Origin: Sulfomarinibacter sp963741385
GTDB lineage: Bacteria; Acidobacteriota; Thermoanaerobaculia; Thermoanaerobaculales; Sulfomarinibacteraceae
Length of the DNA: 64,000 nucleotides
Direction of reading: 5' to 3'
Assembly: GCA_963741385.1 (NCBI GenBank)
Contig: CAVUHO010000010.1
Span: forward strand, 930,001-994,000
Shown: positions 43,221 through 51,756 of the stretch, one piece after another
Position numbering within the stretch: position 1 is the first letter of the stretch
Layout of the letters: every line of letters begins with the position of its first letter
Notes under the pieces: model-generated
What the model was told of the DNA's origin: nothing
What the model saw: only the letters and a program-made list of their open reading frames with translations
Databases searched by the model: none
Position numbers and translations under genes: made by a program

Positions 43221-44267
43221 ATGATTGTGACAGCACTGCTGGTGATGTCTTTGACAGGATCGTCAGCGGTCTCGTCCGAGGCGGTGCGCTGGTTTCCTGG
43301 TGATTACTACGATTCCCGCGCGAGGGTCGAGTTTCAACGCGAGGTGATGGAGAGTTGGCCCGGTCCGGGCCAGCTCCTGCGGTTGTGGCAGGAGGGCGGA
43401 TTGGACGAGCCCGACCGGGTCAGCCTGCTGCTCGGCGGCGCCGCCTTTCACAACCCGGTTCTGCTGCCGGCGTACCGCGAGGCGGTGACGTCGCCATCGC
43501 TGCGTCTCCGGCAGGCCGCGGTCTATGGCTACCGGGACCTGCTCGCCGACAGCCTGCCGGACGTCAGCGGGGGCGTCAGCGACGGGGACGCCGCGCTGCT
43601 CGCCGAAGAGATCGGCTGGGTCGGACGGACCCTGAGACGGAAAACGTTGGTCGAGATGTGGCTGCAGTCGCTGCTCGCTCATGAAAAGCTCGGGTTGCCG
43701 GGTTGGCGTGGGGTGGCCCTGCAGCGTCCGCCGAACGTCTGCTTGCGGGCGGTCGAGCGGCTTGTCGACGTCGAGGATCTGGATCTCCTGCTCCAGGTGT
43801 ATGACACGAGCCAGGATTTCGGCACTCGCGTCAGTCTCCTGGAGCTTGTCGAAGCTCTTTCGTTGAGCCGCTTCATCGTCATGCCGGAGGGGTCCAATGA
43901 GGGCTGGGGACGGCAGGTCTTCACCACGGCGATGGATGGCCTGGCAGGCGCTCGCCGACAGTGGTCCGCCGCCGGATGCTCGGTGGATGGTGACAGGGTC
44001 CTTGCCCGGAACCTCGAGATCATGGGAGTGACCGGTGTCGACACTCGTGAGGAGGAGGGTTGTCAAGTCTGGCTCAACGTCCTCGAGCGGGGCTTCCCGC
44101 GGTGGTGGATGCTGGCGGCCCATCGCCTGTACGCATGCGGCGGACCGTGGTTCGAAATGTCGGCCCTGTCCCCTGACAGCCCTCGCGACCGGGAACATCG
44201 CACCCAGCTTCTTGAGTGGTTCAAACCACTGAGACCGAATGCACCGGGTTCTGGGGCGCGGCCCTGA
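43221..44267 (+). CDS. Secreted helical-repeat protein of unknown function
   Basis: A 348-residue protein with a short signal peptide (MIVTALLVMSLTGSSAVSS). The mature part is mostly helical with HEAT-like pairs (LLLGGAAFHNPVLLPAYREAV, LRLRQAAVYGYRDLLADS, RVSLLELVEALSL). I do not recognise a family or a catalytic motif. The ATG at 43221 has a strong GGGGAGG five bases upstream, which decides the start. It is followed by the adenylate cyclase gene but with its own -10-like box between them. Confidence 0.5.
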   Translation: MIVTALLVMSLTGSSAVSSEAVRWFPGDYYDSRARVEFQREVMESWPGPGQLLRLWQEGGLDEPDRVSLLLGGAAFHNPVLLPAYREAVTSPSLRLRQAAVYGYRDLLADSLPDVSGGVSDGDAALLAEEIGWVGRTLRRKTLVEMWLQSLLAHEKLGLPGWRGVALQRPPNVCLRAVERLVDVEDLDLLLQVYDTSQDFGTRVSLLELVEALSLSRFIVMPEGSNEGWGRQVFTTAMDGLAGARRQWSAAGCSVDGDRVLARNLEIMGVTGVDTREEEGCQVWLNVLERGFPRWWMLAAHRLYACGGPWFEMSALSPDSPRDREHRTQLLEWFKPLRPNAPGSGARP

Positions 44268-44288
44268 CCGACGCCCCACGAGCGGCGG

Positions 44289-44294
44289 TACAAT
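44289..44294 (+). promoter_or_regulatory. -10 box directly before the cyclase gene
   Basis: TACAAT lies nine bases before the ATG at 44303. A start about seven bases downstream would give a leaderless or nearly leaderless transcript. The -35 (CTGACC, spacing 19) is weak, and no Shine-Dalgarno is visible before the ATG. Confidence 0.4.
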
Positions 44295-44302
44295 AATTGA
44301 AA

Positions 44303-45883
44303 ATGGTGGAATTGGTTTTCGAGGAAGGCGGCCTCACCCACCGGGTTCCGGTTCGAGATGGTCTCACTCTCGGCCGATCCAGTGACAACGACGTCGTGTT
44401 GCGGGACTTTTCGGTTTCCCGCCATCATGCACGGGTCGAAGACACTGTCGCCGGTTACCGGATTTTCGACCTCGAATCCACCAACGGCATCAGGATCAAC
44501 GAGGACTTCGTGACCGAGGGTGACTTCAAGGTCGGTGACACCCTCGGCGTCGGCAGCTTCGAACTCACGGTCGAGGCCGGCGATGCCACGGACGTTTCGG
44601 GTCTGACATCGGCCACCTATATGCGTCCGTTGTCGGAATTCAACCAGGACTACGGGCTTGAAGGGCAACCGCAGGAGATTTCGAAGGAGGTGGGCGCGCG
44701 CGAGCGCGTGTTCGAGATCCTCGCCCAGGTCGCCAAGGTCCTGATTCAGGTCGAGGAACTCGAGCCGGTGCTCGAAAAGGTCATGGATCTGGTCTTCGAC
44801 CATCTCATGGTGGACCGGGGGTTCATCGTCCTTTTTGACGAGGGCGGCGAGCCCCGGCTCGAACTCAATCGCGCGCGTGGCTCGCAGGCGGATGGCGAGA
44901 GCGAAGTGCCGATTTCGCGCACCATTCTCGACATGGTGTCACAGCAGCAGGTTGCCATCCTGACCCACGATGCCCAGGCCGATCAGCGTTTCGAGGCCGG
45001 ACGCAGCGTGCGCATCCACCAGATCCGGTCCGCAATGTGTGCGCCGCTGTGGCACCGCGAAAGGGTGATTGGCGTCATCTATGTCGACTCGCCCATGCAC
45101 GTCGGTTCGTTTTCGGCCACCGACCTCGACCTGCTGACGGCGCTCGCCAACTTTGCGGCGGTCGCCATCGAACGCGCTCGGCTGAACGACCGGATCCGCC
45201 GCGAGCGGCAGGCCCGGGACCGGCTCGAGCGGTATCACTCTCCGGCGGTTATCGAGGCCGTGCTGTCGGACTCGGGGGTCGATCGTGAGTCGGTGACGTT
45301 GACCGAGACGACGATCCTCTTCGCCGACATCGTCGGTTTCACCGCGCGTTGCGAGAGTTTGCCGCCGGAAGACGTGGCGGCTTTCCTCAACCAGTTCTTT
45401 TCGATTGCCGCCGACGTCATCTTCAAACACGGCGGCACGCTCGACAAGTTCATCGGCGATGCCGTCATGGCCTTTTTCGGTGCGCCGCTGCCACAGGCGG
45501 ACCATGCCGAGCGGGCCGTTCGTTCGGCCGTCGAACTGTTGAGCGCCCTGGATGTCTGGAACGCCAAGCGTGAGAGCGAGGGCCTCGATCGGGTCGAGGT
45601 CCGGGTGGCCGTGAATTCGGGACCGGTGGTGGTGGGCGACATCGGCTCTGCGACCCGTGTCGATTACACGGTTCTCGGCAACACGGTAAATGTGACTGCA
45701 CGTCTCGAAGAGCACGTGGCCAAACCCGGCACGATCGTGCTTGGCGAAACCACCCAGGCTGCGATCGCTCACATCTTCCCCACTGTGTCGCTCGGTTCGG
45801 TGCAGCTCAAGGGGCTGAGCCGTAAGATCGAGATCTTCCAGGTGGCGCCGGGGGCGACGGACACGACGGGCGTCAAGGCGTGA
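44303..45883 (+). CDS. FHA-GAF-adenylate/guanylate cyclase
   Basis: A 526-residue soluble signalling protein. Residues about 20-85 are an FHA domain (LTLGRSSDNDVVLRDFSVSRHHA ... LESTNGIRIN), which binds phosphothreonine. Residues about 130-300 are a GAF domain. The C-terminal ~190 residues are a class III cyclase: metal Asp in LFADIVGFTARCE, GGTLDKFIGDAVMAFFGAP, the adenine-type residues in RVDYTVLGNTVNVTARLE (Asn/Arg transition-state pair). The Lys and Asp favour ATP, so cAMP is likely. FHA suggests control by a Ser/Thr kinase, possibly the one at 7.8 kb. Confidence 0.9.
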   Translation: MVELVFEEGGLTHRVPVRDGLTLGRSSDNDVVLRDFSVSRHHARVEDTVAGYRIFDLESTNGIRINEDFVTEGDFKVGDTLGVGSFELTVEAGDATDVSGLTSATYMRPLSEFNQDYGLEGQPQEISKEVGARERVFEILAQVAKVLIQVEELEPVLEKVMDLVFDHLMVDRGFIVLFDEGGEPRLELNRARGSQADGESEVPISRTILDMVSQQQVAILTHDAQADQRFEAGRSVRIHQIRSAMCAPLWHRERVIGVIYVDSPMHVGSFSATDLDLLTALANFAAVAIERARLNDRIRRERQARDRLERYHSPAVIEAVLSDSGVDRESVTLTETTILFADIVGFTARCESLPPEDVAAFLNQFFSIAADVIFKHGGTLDKFIGDAVMAFFGAPLPQADHAERAVRSAVELLSALDVWNAKRESEGLDRVEVRVAVNSGPVVVGDIGSATRVDYTVLGNTVNVTARLEEHVAKPGTIVLGETTQAAIAHIFPTVSLGSVQLKGLSRKIEIFQVAPGATDTTGVKA

Positions 45884-46437
45884 TGCGTCTCGACGATCTG
45901 GTTTTTGTGACCTCGAACCTCAATAAAGTGCGCGAGGCGGAAGCCGTCCTCGGCCGGAGACTCGACCACTGCGCCCTCGACCTCCCCGAGATCCAGTCGT
46001 TGGACCTCGCCGAGGTCGTGCGCGGCAAGGCGGCCGCGGCGTGGCAACAAATCGGGCGGCCGGTGCTGGTCGAGGACACCGGTCTCGAGCTCGCGGGTCT
46101 CGGCGGTTTCCCGGGTCCGCTGGTGCGTTGGCTCCTGACCAGCGTCGGTGCCGTGGGGATCGGCCGCATCGCCCACTGCTTTGACGATCCGCGGGCCACC
46201 GCGCGCTGTCTTCTCTGCGCTACCGACGGCGCGATCGAGTTCTTCGGTGAGGGTGTTGTCGAAGGCAGCATCGCTGCCGGGCCTCGGGGCCCGGGAGGAT
46301 TCGGCTGGGACAGCGTGTTCGTGCCCGATGAACCCGGCGGACGGACCTACGGCGAGATGTCGGACGAAGAAAAGAACGGCATCTCCCACCGGCGACGAGC
46401 ATTTGAAGCTCTCCGCGAAGCCCTCGCGGCCCCCTGA
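45883..46437 (+). CDS. rdgB: XTP/dITP diphosphatase (RdgB/HAM1)
   Basis: A 184-residue pyrophosphatase that removes ITP/XTP from the nucleotide pool. It begins VFVTSNLNKVREAEAVLG, has SLDLAEVVRGKAAAA, the LVEDTGLELAGLGGFPGP metal site, a GGFGWDSVFVPD loop and the C-terminal SHRRRAFEAL. The ATG overlaps the cyclase stop by one base. The family usually has ~195 residues, so it is complete. A small gap without features follows. Confidence 0.9.
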   Translation: MRLDDLVFVTSNLNKVREAEAVLGRRLDHCALDLPEIQSLDLAEVVRGKAAAAWQQIGRPVLVEDTGLELAGLGGFPGPLVRWLLTSVGAVGIGRIAHCFDDPRATARCLLCATDGAIEFFGEGVVEGSIAAGPRGPGGFGWDSVFVPDEPGGRTYGEMSDEEKNGISHRRRAFEALREALAAP

Positions 46438-46573
46438 CCGCCCACCGGTTGTGTTGCACCTGAGGCCATGATCGCAAAATGCGTCGGCTGGCTGTGTGGC
46501 AATGAGGCCATGGGAGCAGTGGCCGTTCACGATGTCCATCACTGCCTCAATGCCCCGTGTTACCCTTCGCGCC

Positions 46574-47278
46574 ATGCGCCGGGAGCTGCTCATCAAACAG
46601 TCGTCGGAGATCCGAGGCATGTTCGGCCGGATCGCCCACCGCTACGACCTCCTCAACCGCACACTGTCCCTCGGGCGCGATGTGAGCTGGCGGCGGGTCG
46701 TGGCAAGACGGGTAGCGGCGATCGACTCCACCCGGGTGCTGGACATCTGCACCGGGACTGGCGATCTGGCGCTGGCGGTCGGCGGTGGGGTGGTTGGTGC
46801 GGACTTCTGTCTGCCCATGTTGGAACGGGCGCGGCAGAAGGCGCGGAGGTCGCATCGCCGTCTGCCGTTGTGCGCCGCCGACGCGTTGCGACTGCCCTTT
46901 GCGGATGCCACGGTGGATGTCGTGACGGTCGCCTTCGGCATCCGCAACTTCGCCGATCTCGAGACCGGGCTCGGCGAGCTGGTGCGGGTTCTCCGGCCGG
47001 GAGGCGTGTTGCTGGTGCTCGAGTTCTCGCGACCGCGCGGAGCGCTGGCGCCCCTCCTCGGGTGGTGGGTCCGCAACATCCCGCCGCGGGTCGGCCGGTG
47101 GTTGTCGGGTGATGCCGAGGCCTACGACTACCTACCCGCATCCGTGAGCACGTTTCCGGAAGGCACGACCATGTGCCGGGGCCTCGAAGACGCCGGACTG
47201 GCGAATGTGACGGTGCGCGCGCTGACGGGGGGCGTGGCATCGCTCTATGAGGGCACGCGGCCGGTGGAGGTCAGATGA
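46574..47278 (+). CDS. ubiE: Demethylmenaquinone / ubiquinone methyltransferase (UbiE/MenG)
   Basis: A 234-residue SAM-dependent methyltransferase. Motifs of the family are FGRIAHRYDLLNRTLSLGRDVSWRR, the SAM loop LDICTGTGDLAL, ADALRLPFADATVDVVTVAFGIRNFAD and the tail LTGGVASLYEGTRP. It adds the last methyl group in menaquinone. It fits the UbiA/UbiX pair at 25-27 kb. The ATG at 46574 starts just before the conserved region; an ATG eight codons earlier is possible. It overlaps folD in ATGA. Confidence 0.93.
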   Translation: MRRELLIKQSSEIRGMFGRIAHRYDLLNRTLSLGRDVSWRRVVARRVAAIDSTRVLDICTGTGDLALAVGGGVVGADFCLPMLERARQKARRSHRRLPLCAADALRLPFADATVDVVTVAFGIRNFADLETGLGELVRVLRPGGVLLVLEFSRPRGALAPLLGWWVRNIPPRVGRWLSGDAEAYDYLPASVSTFPEGTTMCRGLEDAGLANVTVRALTGGVASLYEGTRPVEVR

Positions 47279-48201
47279 ACGGGAACGAACATATTCTCGA
47301 CGGGTCGCGGTGTGCAGCGGAGATTCGTGACGAGGTTGCCGCCGAGGTGGCGGCGCTCGGCGCCCGGGGGATCGTGCCGCGTCTCGACGCCGTGTTGGTC
47401 GGCGAGGACCCGGCCTCCCAGGTCTACGTGGGGTCGAAAGCGAGGACTCTCGCCGGTCTGGGGATGATCTCCGAGACCCACCTTCTTGCCGACACCACAC
47501 CGCAGCTCGAGCTCGAGGCGTTGGTGGATCGCCTCAACGGCAATCCGGAGGTGGATGGAATTCTCATTCAGCTGCCGCTTCCCCAGGGGCTGGATTCGGC
47601 GGCTATTCTGGGTCGCGTCGACCCGGCGAAGGACGTCGACGGGTTTCATCCACAAAACGTCGGTCTGCTCCAGCAGGGGCGGCCGGGACTGCGGCCCTGC
47701 ACCCCGGCCGGGATCATGGAGATGCTCAACCGTTCGGGCGTCGCCATCGAGGGCCGGCGGGCTGTGGTGGTGGGGCGCTCGGACATCGTCGGCAAGCCGA
47801 TGGCGATGCTGCTGCTCCACGCCAACGCCACGGTGACGGTGTGCCACTCGCGGACCCGCGACCTGGCGTCAGTCACCCGCCAGGCCGAGCTCCTGGTCGC
47901 CGCGGTCGGGGTGCGGTCCCTGATCGGCCCCGAGCACGTGACGGAGGGAACGGTGGTGGTGGACGTGGGCATGCACCGGGTGACCGACCGGGCAACGGTT
48001 GAGGCGCTGTACCCGGACAACCCGAAAAAGCTGGCCGCGTTCGAAAAGAACGGTGCGGTGCTGGCCGGCGATGTCGACTTCACCGCAGTCGGGCCGAAGG
48101 CGGGACGCATCACGCCGGTGCCCGGCGGCGTTGGACCGCTCACCATCGCCATGCTGATGGCGAACACGGTGAAGGCGGCAAAGGCGAGACGGGGGCTGTA
48201 G
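47275..48201 (+). CDS. folD: Methylenetetrahydrofolate dehydrogenase / cyclohydrolase
   Basis: A 308-residue bifunctional FolD that oxidises 5,10-methylene-THF and hydrolyses methenyl-THF. Typical motifs are VGEDPASQVYVGSKARTLAGLG (catalytic Lys), GILIQLPLPQGLD, DPAKDVDGFHPQNVG, CTPAGIMEML and VGRSDIVGKPMAMLLL. It ends with PVPGGVGPLTIAMLMANT. It is slightly longer than average (~285-300). It overlaps ubiE and is followed 12 bases after its stop by the first heptamer array. Confidence 0.96.
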   Translation: MNGNEHILDGSRCAAEIRDEVAAEVAALGARGIVPRLDAVLVGEDPASQVYVGSKARTLAGLGMISETHLLADTTPQLELEALVDRLNGNPEVDGILIQLPLPQGLDSAAILGRVDPAKDVDGFHPQNVGLLQQGRPGLRPCTPAGIMEMLNRSGVAIEGRRAVVVGRSDIVGKPMAMLLLHANATVTVCHSRTRDLASVTRQAELLVAAVGVRSLIGPEHVTEGTVVVDVGMHRVTDRATVEALYPDNPKKLAAFEKNGAVLAGDVDFTAVGPKAGRITPVPGGVGPLTIAMLMANTVKAAKARRGL

Positions 48202-48213
48202 GGCGGCTTCGCC

Positions 48214-48248
48214 GGAATTCGGAATTCGGAATTCGGAATTAGGAATCT
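48214..48248. repeat. Five-unit heptamer array (GGAATTC type) at the 3' end of coaE
   Basis: Five consecutive heptamers, ggaattc three times, ggaatta and ggaatct, cover 35 bases. The TAA stop of coaE (minus strand, 48241-48239) is inside the fourth unit. An inverse array of five units lies at the other end of coaE (48908-48942). Confidence 0.8.
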
Positions 48249-48877
48249 GACGCGTCCGTGCCGCCAGCGTCGCGTCGTTCGATGCAGAGGCGTGTAACGT
48301 CGGTCCAGGCACGATCGACCATCCCCTCAAGGTCCTCACGGGGGCCGCTGTTGTCGATCACTACGTCCGCCAGTTGACGCTTTTCGTCGATCGGGCGTTG
48401 TGCCTTCAAGAGGGCGCGGGCGCGTTCCCCGGAGACGCCCCTGGCGAGGGCGCGTTCGAGCTGTTGGTCGCCGGGGCAGTGCACGACCATCAGGACGTCG
48501 TAGGCTCGATAGGACCCCGTCTCCACCAACAGGGCCGCCTCCACCACCGCCACCGCAACGGGACCGAGGTCGTCGATCCAGCGGCCGATCTGTTGCCGCA
48601 CCAGCGGGTGGATGACCCGTTCGAGGGCGAGACGCAGGTCGCGATCTCTGAGCACCCGACCACCGAGCACCGAGCGATCCACACCGCCGGTAGCGTCGAG
48701 GACCGCGGCGCCGAAAATGCGGGTCACGGCTGCGGTCCCCTCACCCCCCGGTCGATAGAGATCGTGGACGACCGCATCCGCGTCGAGCACCGGGATTCCC
48801 CGATCGGCGAGCAGGCTCGCGACGGTCGACTTGCCGGACGCCAACCCGCCCGTCAAACCCACCACACAGGGCCTCAC
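48239..48877 (-). CDS. coaE: Dephospho-CoA kinase
   Basis: A 212-residue P-loop kinase that does the last step of CoA synthesis. It shows VGLTGGLASGKSTVASLLADRG (Walker A), PVLDADAVVHDLY, HPLVRQQI and VAVVEAALLVETG. The GTG at 48877 gives a normal length; the frame continues upstream through the heptamer array into the cupin gene, which is not conserved. Its stop codon lies in a heptamer repeat. It is on the minus strand between plus-strand neighbours, bracketed by inverted repeats. Confidence 0.93.
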   Translation of the reverse strand: MRPCVVGLTGGLASGKSTVASLLADRGIPVLDADAVVHDLYRPGGEGTAAVTRIFGAAVLDATGGVDRSVLGGRVLRDRDLRLALERVIHPLVRQQIGRWIDDLGPVAVAVVEAALLVETGSYRAYDVLMVVHCPGDQQLERALARGVSGERARALLKAQRPIDEKRQLADVVIDNSGPREDLEGMVDRAWTDVTRLCIERRDAGGTDASDS

Positions 48878-48907
48878 TGCCGATGGTTCTTCCGGGTGGG
48901 AGGGTGG

Positions 48908-48942
48908 CAATTCCGAATTCTGAATTCCGAATTCCGAATTCA
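48908..48942. repeat. Five-unit heptamer array (GAATTCC type) between cupin gene and coaE
   Basis: Five heptamers (caattcc, gaattct, gaattcc, gaattcc, gaattca) are the inverse of the array at 48214-48248. The cupin stop codon (TGA on the minus strand, 48942-48940) is in the last unit. Confidence 0.8.
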
Positions 48943-49332
48943 CTCTGCCGGCCCCTCGAGCCACTCCGTCTGGTAGTCCGGGGTGTGTGGCACCACGCAC
49001 AGGAAATGCACCGGGGCCGAACCGCGATTTTCGTACCAGTGGCTGACGCCGGCCGGGATGAAGATACTGTCGCCGGTGGTGACCTTGTTCTCCCGCCCAT
49101 CGAGGGAGATCACCATGGTGCCGTCGAGAACGACCTGTTCATGCTCGATGGTGTCGTGGCGGTGGCAGGGGATACGGCCTCCCGGTTCGATGGTGAACCG
49201 ACGCGTGATGAAGTTCGGAACGCCGTTTTCGGGCCCCAGCAGGACCTGGATGGAGGTCCCACGGCAGCGGGCAACCGGTTGTGGCGCGACAGAGTTGAGG
49301 GGACGAACAACGGCGGTGGGAGCGTGGCTCAT
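48940..49332 (-). CDS. Cupin domain protein
   Basis: A 130-residue single-domain cupin. The two conserved cupin blocks are visible: RFTIEPGGRIPCHRHDTIEHEQVVLDG (metal His and Glu ligands) and GDSIFIPAGVSHWYENRG. Such small cupins may bind a metal and act on small molecules or as sensors; the substrate is unknown. The ATG at 49332 follows GGAAGGGAAA, so the upstream extension is discarded. It may share a transcript with coaE. Confidence 0.82.
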   Translation of the reverse strand: MSHAPTAVVRPLNSVAPQPVARCRGTSIQVLLGPENGVPNFITRRFTIEPGGRIPCHRHDTIEHEQVVLDGTMVISLDGRENKVTTGDSIFIPAGVSHWYENRGSAPVHFLCVVPHTPDYQTEWLEGPAE

Positions 49333-49442
49333 GGTCGTGTTTCCCTTCCATTCGGAGTGGTGGGGTGATTGTACCGCGGCGAGGTCGGGCGTTGCTCGAT
49401 TGCGGTGGACCTGTTCGACCATTCGGTTTACGATGAGCCGCC

Positions 49443-51148
49443 ATGCTCGAAAGACTGACGGTTCGCGGACTCGGGATCATCGATGCCGTGGAGCTCGAGT
49501 TCGCGGGCGGCTTCGGCGCGCTCACCGGCGAGACGGGCGCCGGCAAGTCGCTGCTGGTGGAGTCCCTCAAGCTGCTCGGCGGGCAGCGTGCGCAGACGGA
49601 CATGGTGCGAACGGGCGACGATCGCCTGCAGGTGGAAGGCGTGTTCGCGTACGAACCCGGAACAGGCCTGGACGGACTGCTCGACGAGCTCGGCATCGAA
49701 CGCCGATGATGTTTTGGTTCTGCGTCGGGAAGTGAGCGCCACCGGCCGCAGCCGGTGTTGGATCAACGACGTCACGGTGACCGCCGCTGCCCTGCAACGG
49801 GCGGCACCGCACCTGCTCGCGATCCACGGCCAGCACGAACAGTACGGGCTTGCCGACGGCGGTGTGCAGCGACAGCTGGTCGACGACTTCGGGGCTCATG
49901 ACGAGCTGCGGACCCGGACCGGCGCGGCTTTCGCACACTGGCGGACGGCGGCGGACGAGCTCGAACGGCTGCGTCGGGCGCAGTCGTCCCGACGCGACCG
50001 TCTCGACACCATCGACTTTCAGCTGCAGGAGATCGCGGCCGCGGATCCTCACGAGGCCGAGGATGAAGAACTGCGCCGCCGGCGCCTGGTCTTGCGGCAC
50101 GCGGCTCGCATCGCGGAGCTTTCCGGATCATTGATGGAACGGCTGAGTGACGATGAAACGGCGGTGGTCGACGGGCTCGCCAAGGCCGGGCGCGAGCTCG
50201 AGGAAATGGTGGCCTGTGGTTTGCCGCTCGAGGACGCCGCGACGCGGTTGGCCGAGGCACGGCTGCAGGTGGAAGATGTCGTGCGCGAGGTTCAGGCCTT
50301 GATGGACGACGGCGACGGCGACCCCGATGAGCTGGAAGCCGTCGAGTCGCGGCTCCACCTCCTCGAGACCCTGATGCTCAAGTACGGATCCTCGTTGAAC
50401 GAGGTCCTCGCCCACCGTGACGCTCTGGACGCCGAACGCGCCGAGCTCGTGTCGGTGGAGGAGCGGGTCGAAGAGGCGGCCGCGGCAGCCGATCGCGCCC
50501 TGGTTGCCTACGACCGCGAAGGCCCGGGAGCTCGATGAAGCGCGCCACGCGGCTGGCGTCGAGTTCGCAGGGGCCGCAGCCGAGGTGCTCGGTCGCCTCG
50601 CCATGGGCGGAACCCGCCTCGAGTTCCGGTGGCAGCCGAGACCCGACGCGGCGAGCCCGCTCGCGCGCGACGGACAGGCGGTGGCGTTTGACGCCGACGG
50701 CGTCGAGGAGTGTGTGCTGCTGATCGCCGCAAACCCCGGTGAGGAACTCCGGCCGATGGCGCGGATCGCGTCCGGCGGCGAGCTTTCGAGGCTGCACCTC
50801 GCGATGCGGACCGTTCTCCGCCGGCGTCGTGCGGAAACCGGTCTGACGCTTCTGTTTGACGAGGTTGACAGCGGTCTCGGTGGTGCCACGGCGGCGGCGC
50901 TGGCCGAGTTGTTGGCCGAGCTCGCGGCCGTCGATCAGGTTCTCGTGGTGACCCACCTGCCGCAGGTGGCCGCCCGGGCCGACGGCCACTTCAGGGTCGA
51001 GAAGGTGGTGGAGAAGGGTCGGGCCGTGACCCGGGTCGCGGCGCTCGAGACCGACCAACGCGAGACCGAGGTGGCGCGAATGCTCGCGGGAGGCGAGCTG
51101 ACGGACTCGGCGCGCGAACACGCACGGGTCCTGCTGGGGGTGAGGTGA
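49443..51148 (+). CDS. recN: DNA repair protein RecN, interrupted by two single-base frameshifts
   Basis: The gene codes for a RecN (SMC-like ATPase in double-strand break repair) of about 567 residues in three frames. The first piece (49443 on) has Walker A GETGAGKSLLVESL. The frame then needs one base removed near 49703-49704; the second piece (to about 50518) has the coiled coil (HGQHEQYGLADG, QLQEIAAADPHEAEDEEL). A second single-base change near 50518-50522 leads to the third piece, with LRPMARIASGGELSRLHLAMR (signature), LLFDEVDSGLGGATA (Walker B) and VVTHLPQVAARADGH. All conserved motifs survive, so base-call errors are more likely than decay. It overlaps the next gene in GTGA. Confidence 0.88.
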
Positions 51149-51756
51149 GGCGGCTGCCGTTCGTCGAACCCGATGAAGTCCTTGCGGCGTTGGACGTTGC
51201 GGTGGGAGTCATTGCAGACGGTGGGGTCGTGGTGGTGCCGACCGAGAGCTTTTACGGACTCGCGACCGACCCGCGGCGGGACCAAGCAGTCCGGGTGATC
51301 CACGCTCTCAAGGGTCGGCCCGCGGACCTCGGCCTGCCGGTCCTGTGCGCCGACTGGCAACAGGTTGAAAGTCTGGTGGAGGTTCCGGAGCGGTTTCGGG
51401 TCAAGCTGTCGCGCATCTGGCCCGCGGCCCTGACTGTTGTCCTGGCGGTCCGCGAATCGATTCCGGCCGCAGCGGACGGCACCCTGGCCGTCCGTATTCC
51501 CGGCCATCCGGCGCTGCGCGCCCTGCTCTACCGCAGCGGTCCGGTGACCGGCACCTCCGCCAACGGCCACGGAAGACCGCCCGCTGTGACGGTCGACGAC
51601 GCGGTCGCTTCGATGACATCGGCACCGGATCTCGCCCTCGACGCAGGACGGACTGCCGGTGGCGACCCCAGCACCATCGTGGATCTGACCGGTGATCGTC
51701 CTCGTGTCGTGAGGTCCGGACGGGTCCGGTGGGACGACCCGTATCCGGAGTCCTGA
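51145..51756 (+). CDS. tsaC: Sua5/YciO/YrdC/YwlC family threonylcarbamoyl-AMP synthase
   Basis: A 203-residue protein with the YrdC-like fold: VVVVPTESFYGLATDPRRDQAV near residue 28, ALKGRP, WPAALTVVL, LAVRIPGHPALRALL and TGTSANGHG. It makes threonylcarbamoyl-AMP for the t6A37 modification of tRNAs. The KGRP and SAN motifs are present. It starts with a GTG overlapping the recN stop. It is short relative to full-length Sua5 (no C-terminal domain), so it is the TsaC type. Confidence 0.85.
   Translation: MRRLPFVEPDEVLAALDVAVGVIADGGVVVVPTESFYGLATDPRRDQAVRVIHALKGRPADLGLPVLCADWQQVESLVEVPERFRVKLSRIWPAALTVVLAVRESIPAAADGTLAVRIPGHPALRALLYRSGPVTGTSANGHGRPPAVTVDDAVASMTSAPDLALDAGRTAGGDPSTIVDLTGDRPRVVRSGRVRWDDPYPES

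Noticed and set aside
48214..48942. Insertion sequence around coaE.
   Set aside because: There is no transposase and the repeats are heptamer arrays, not IS ends.
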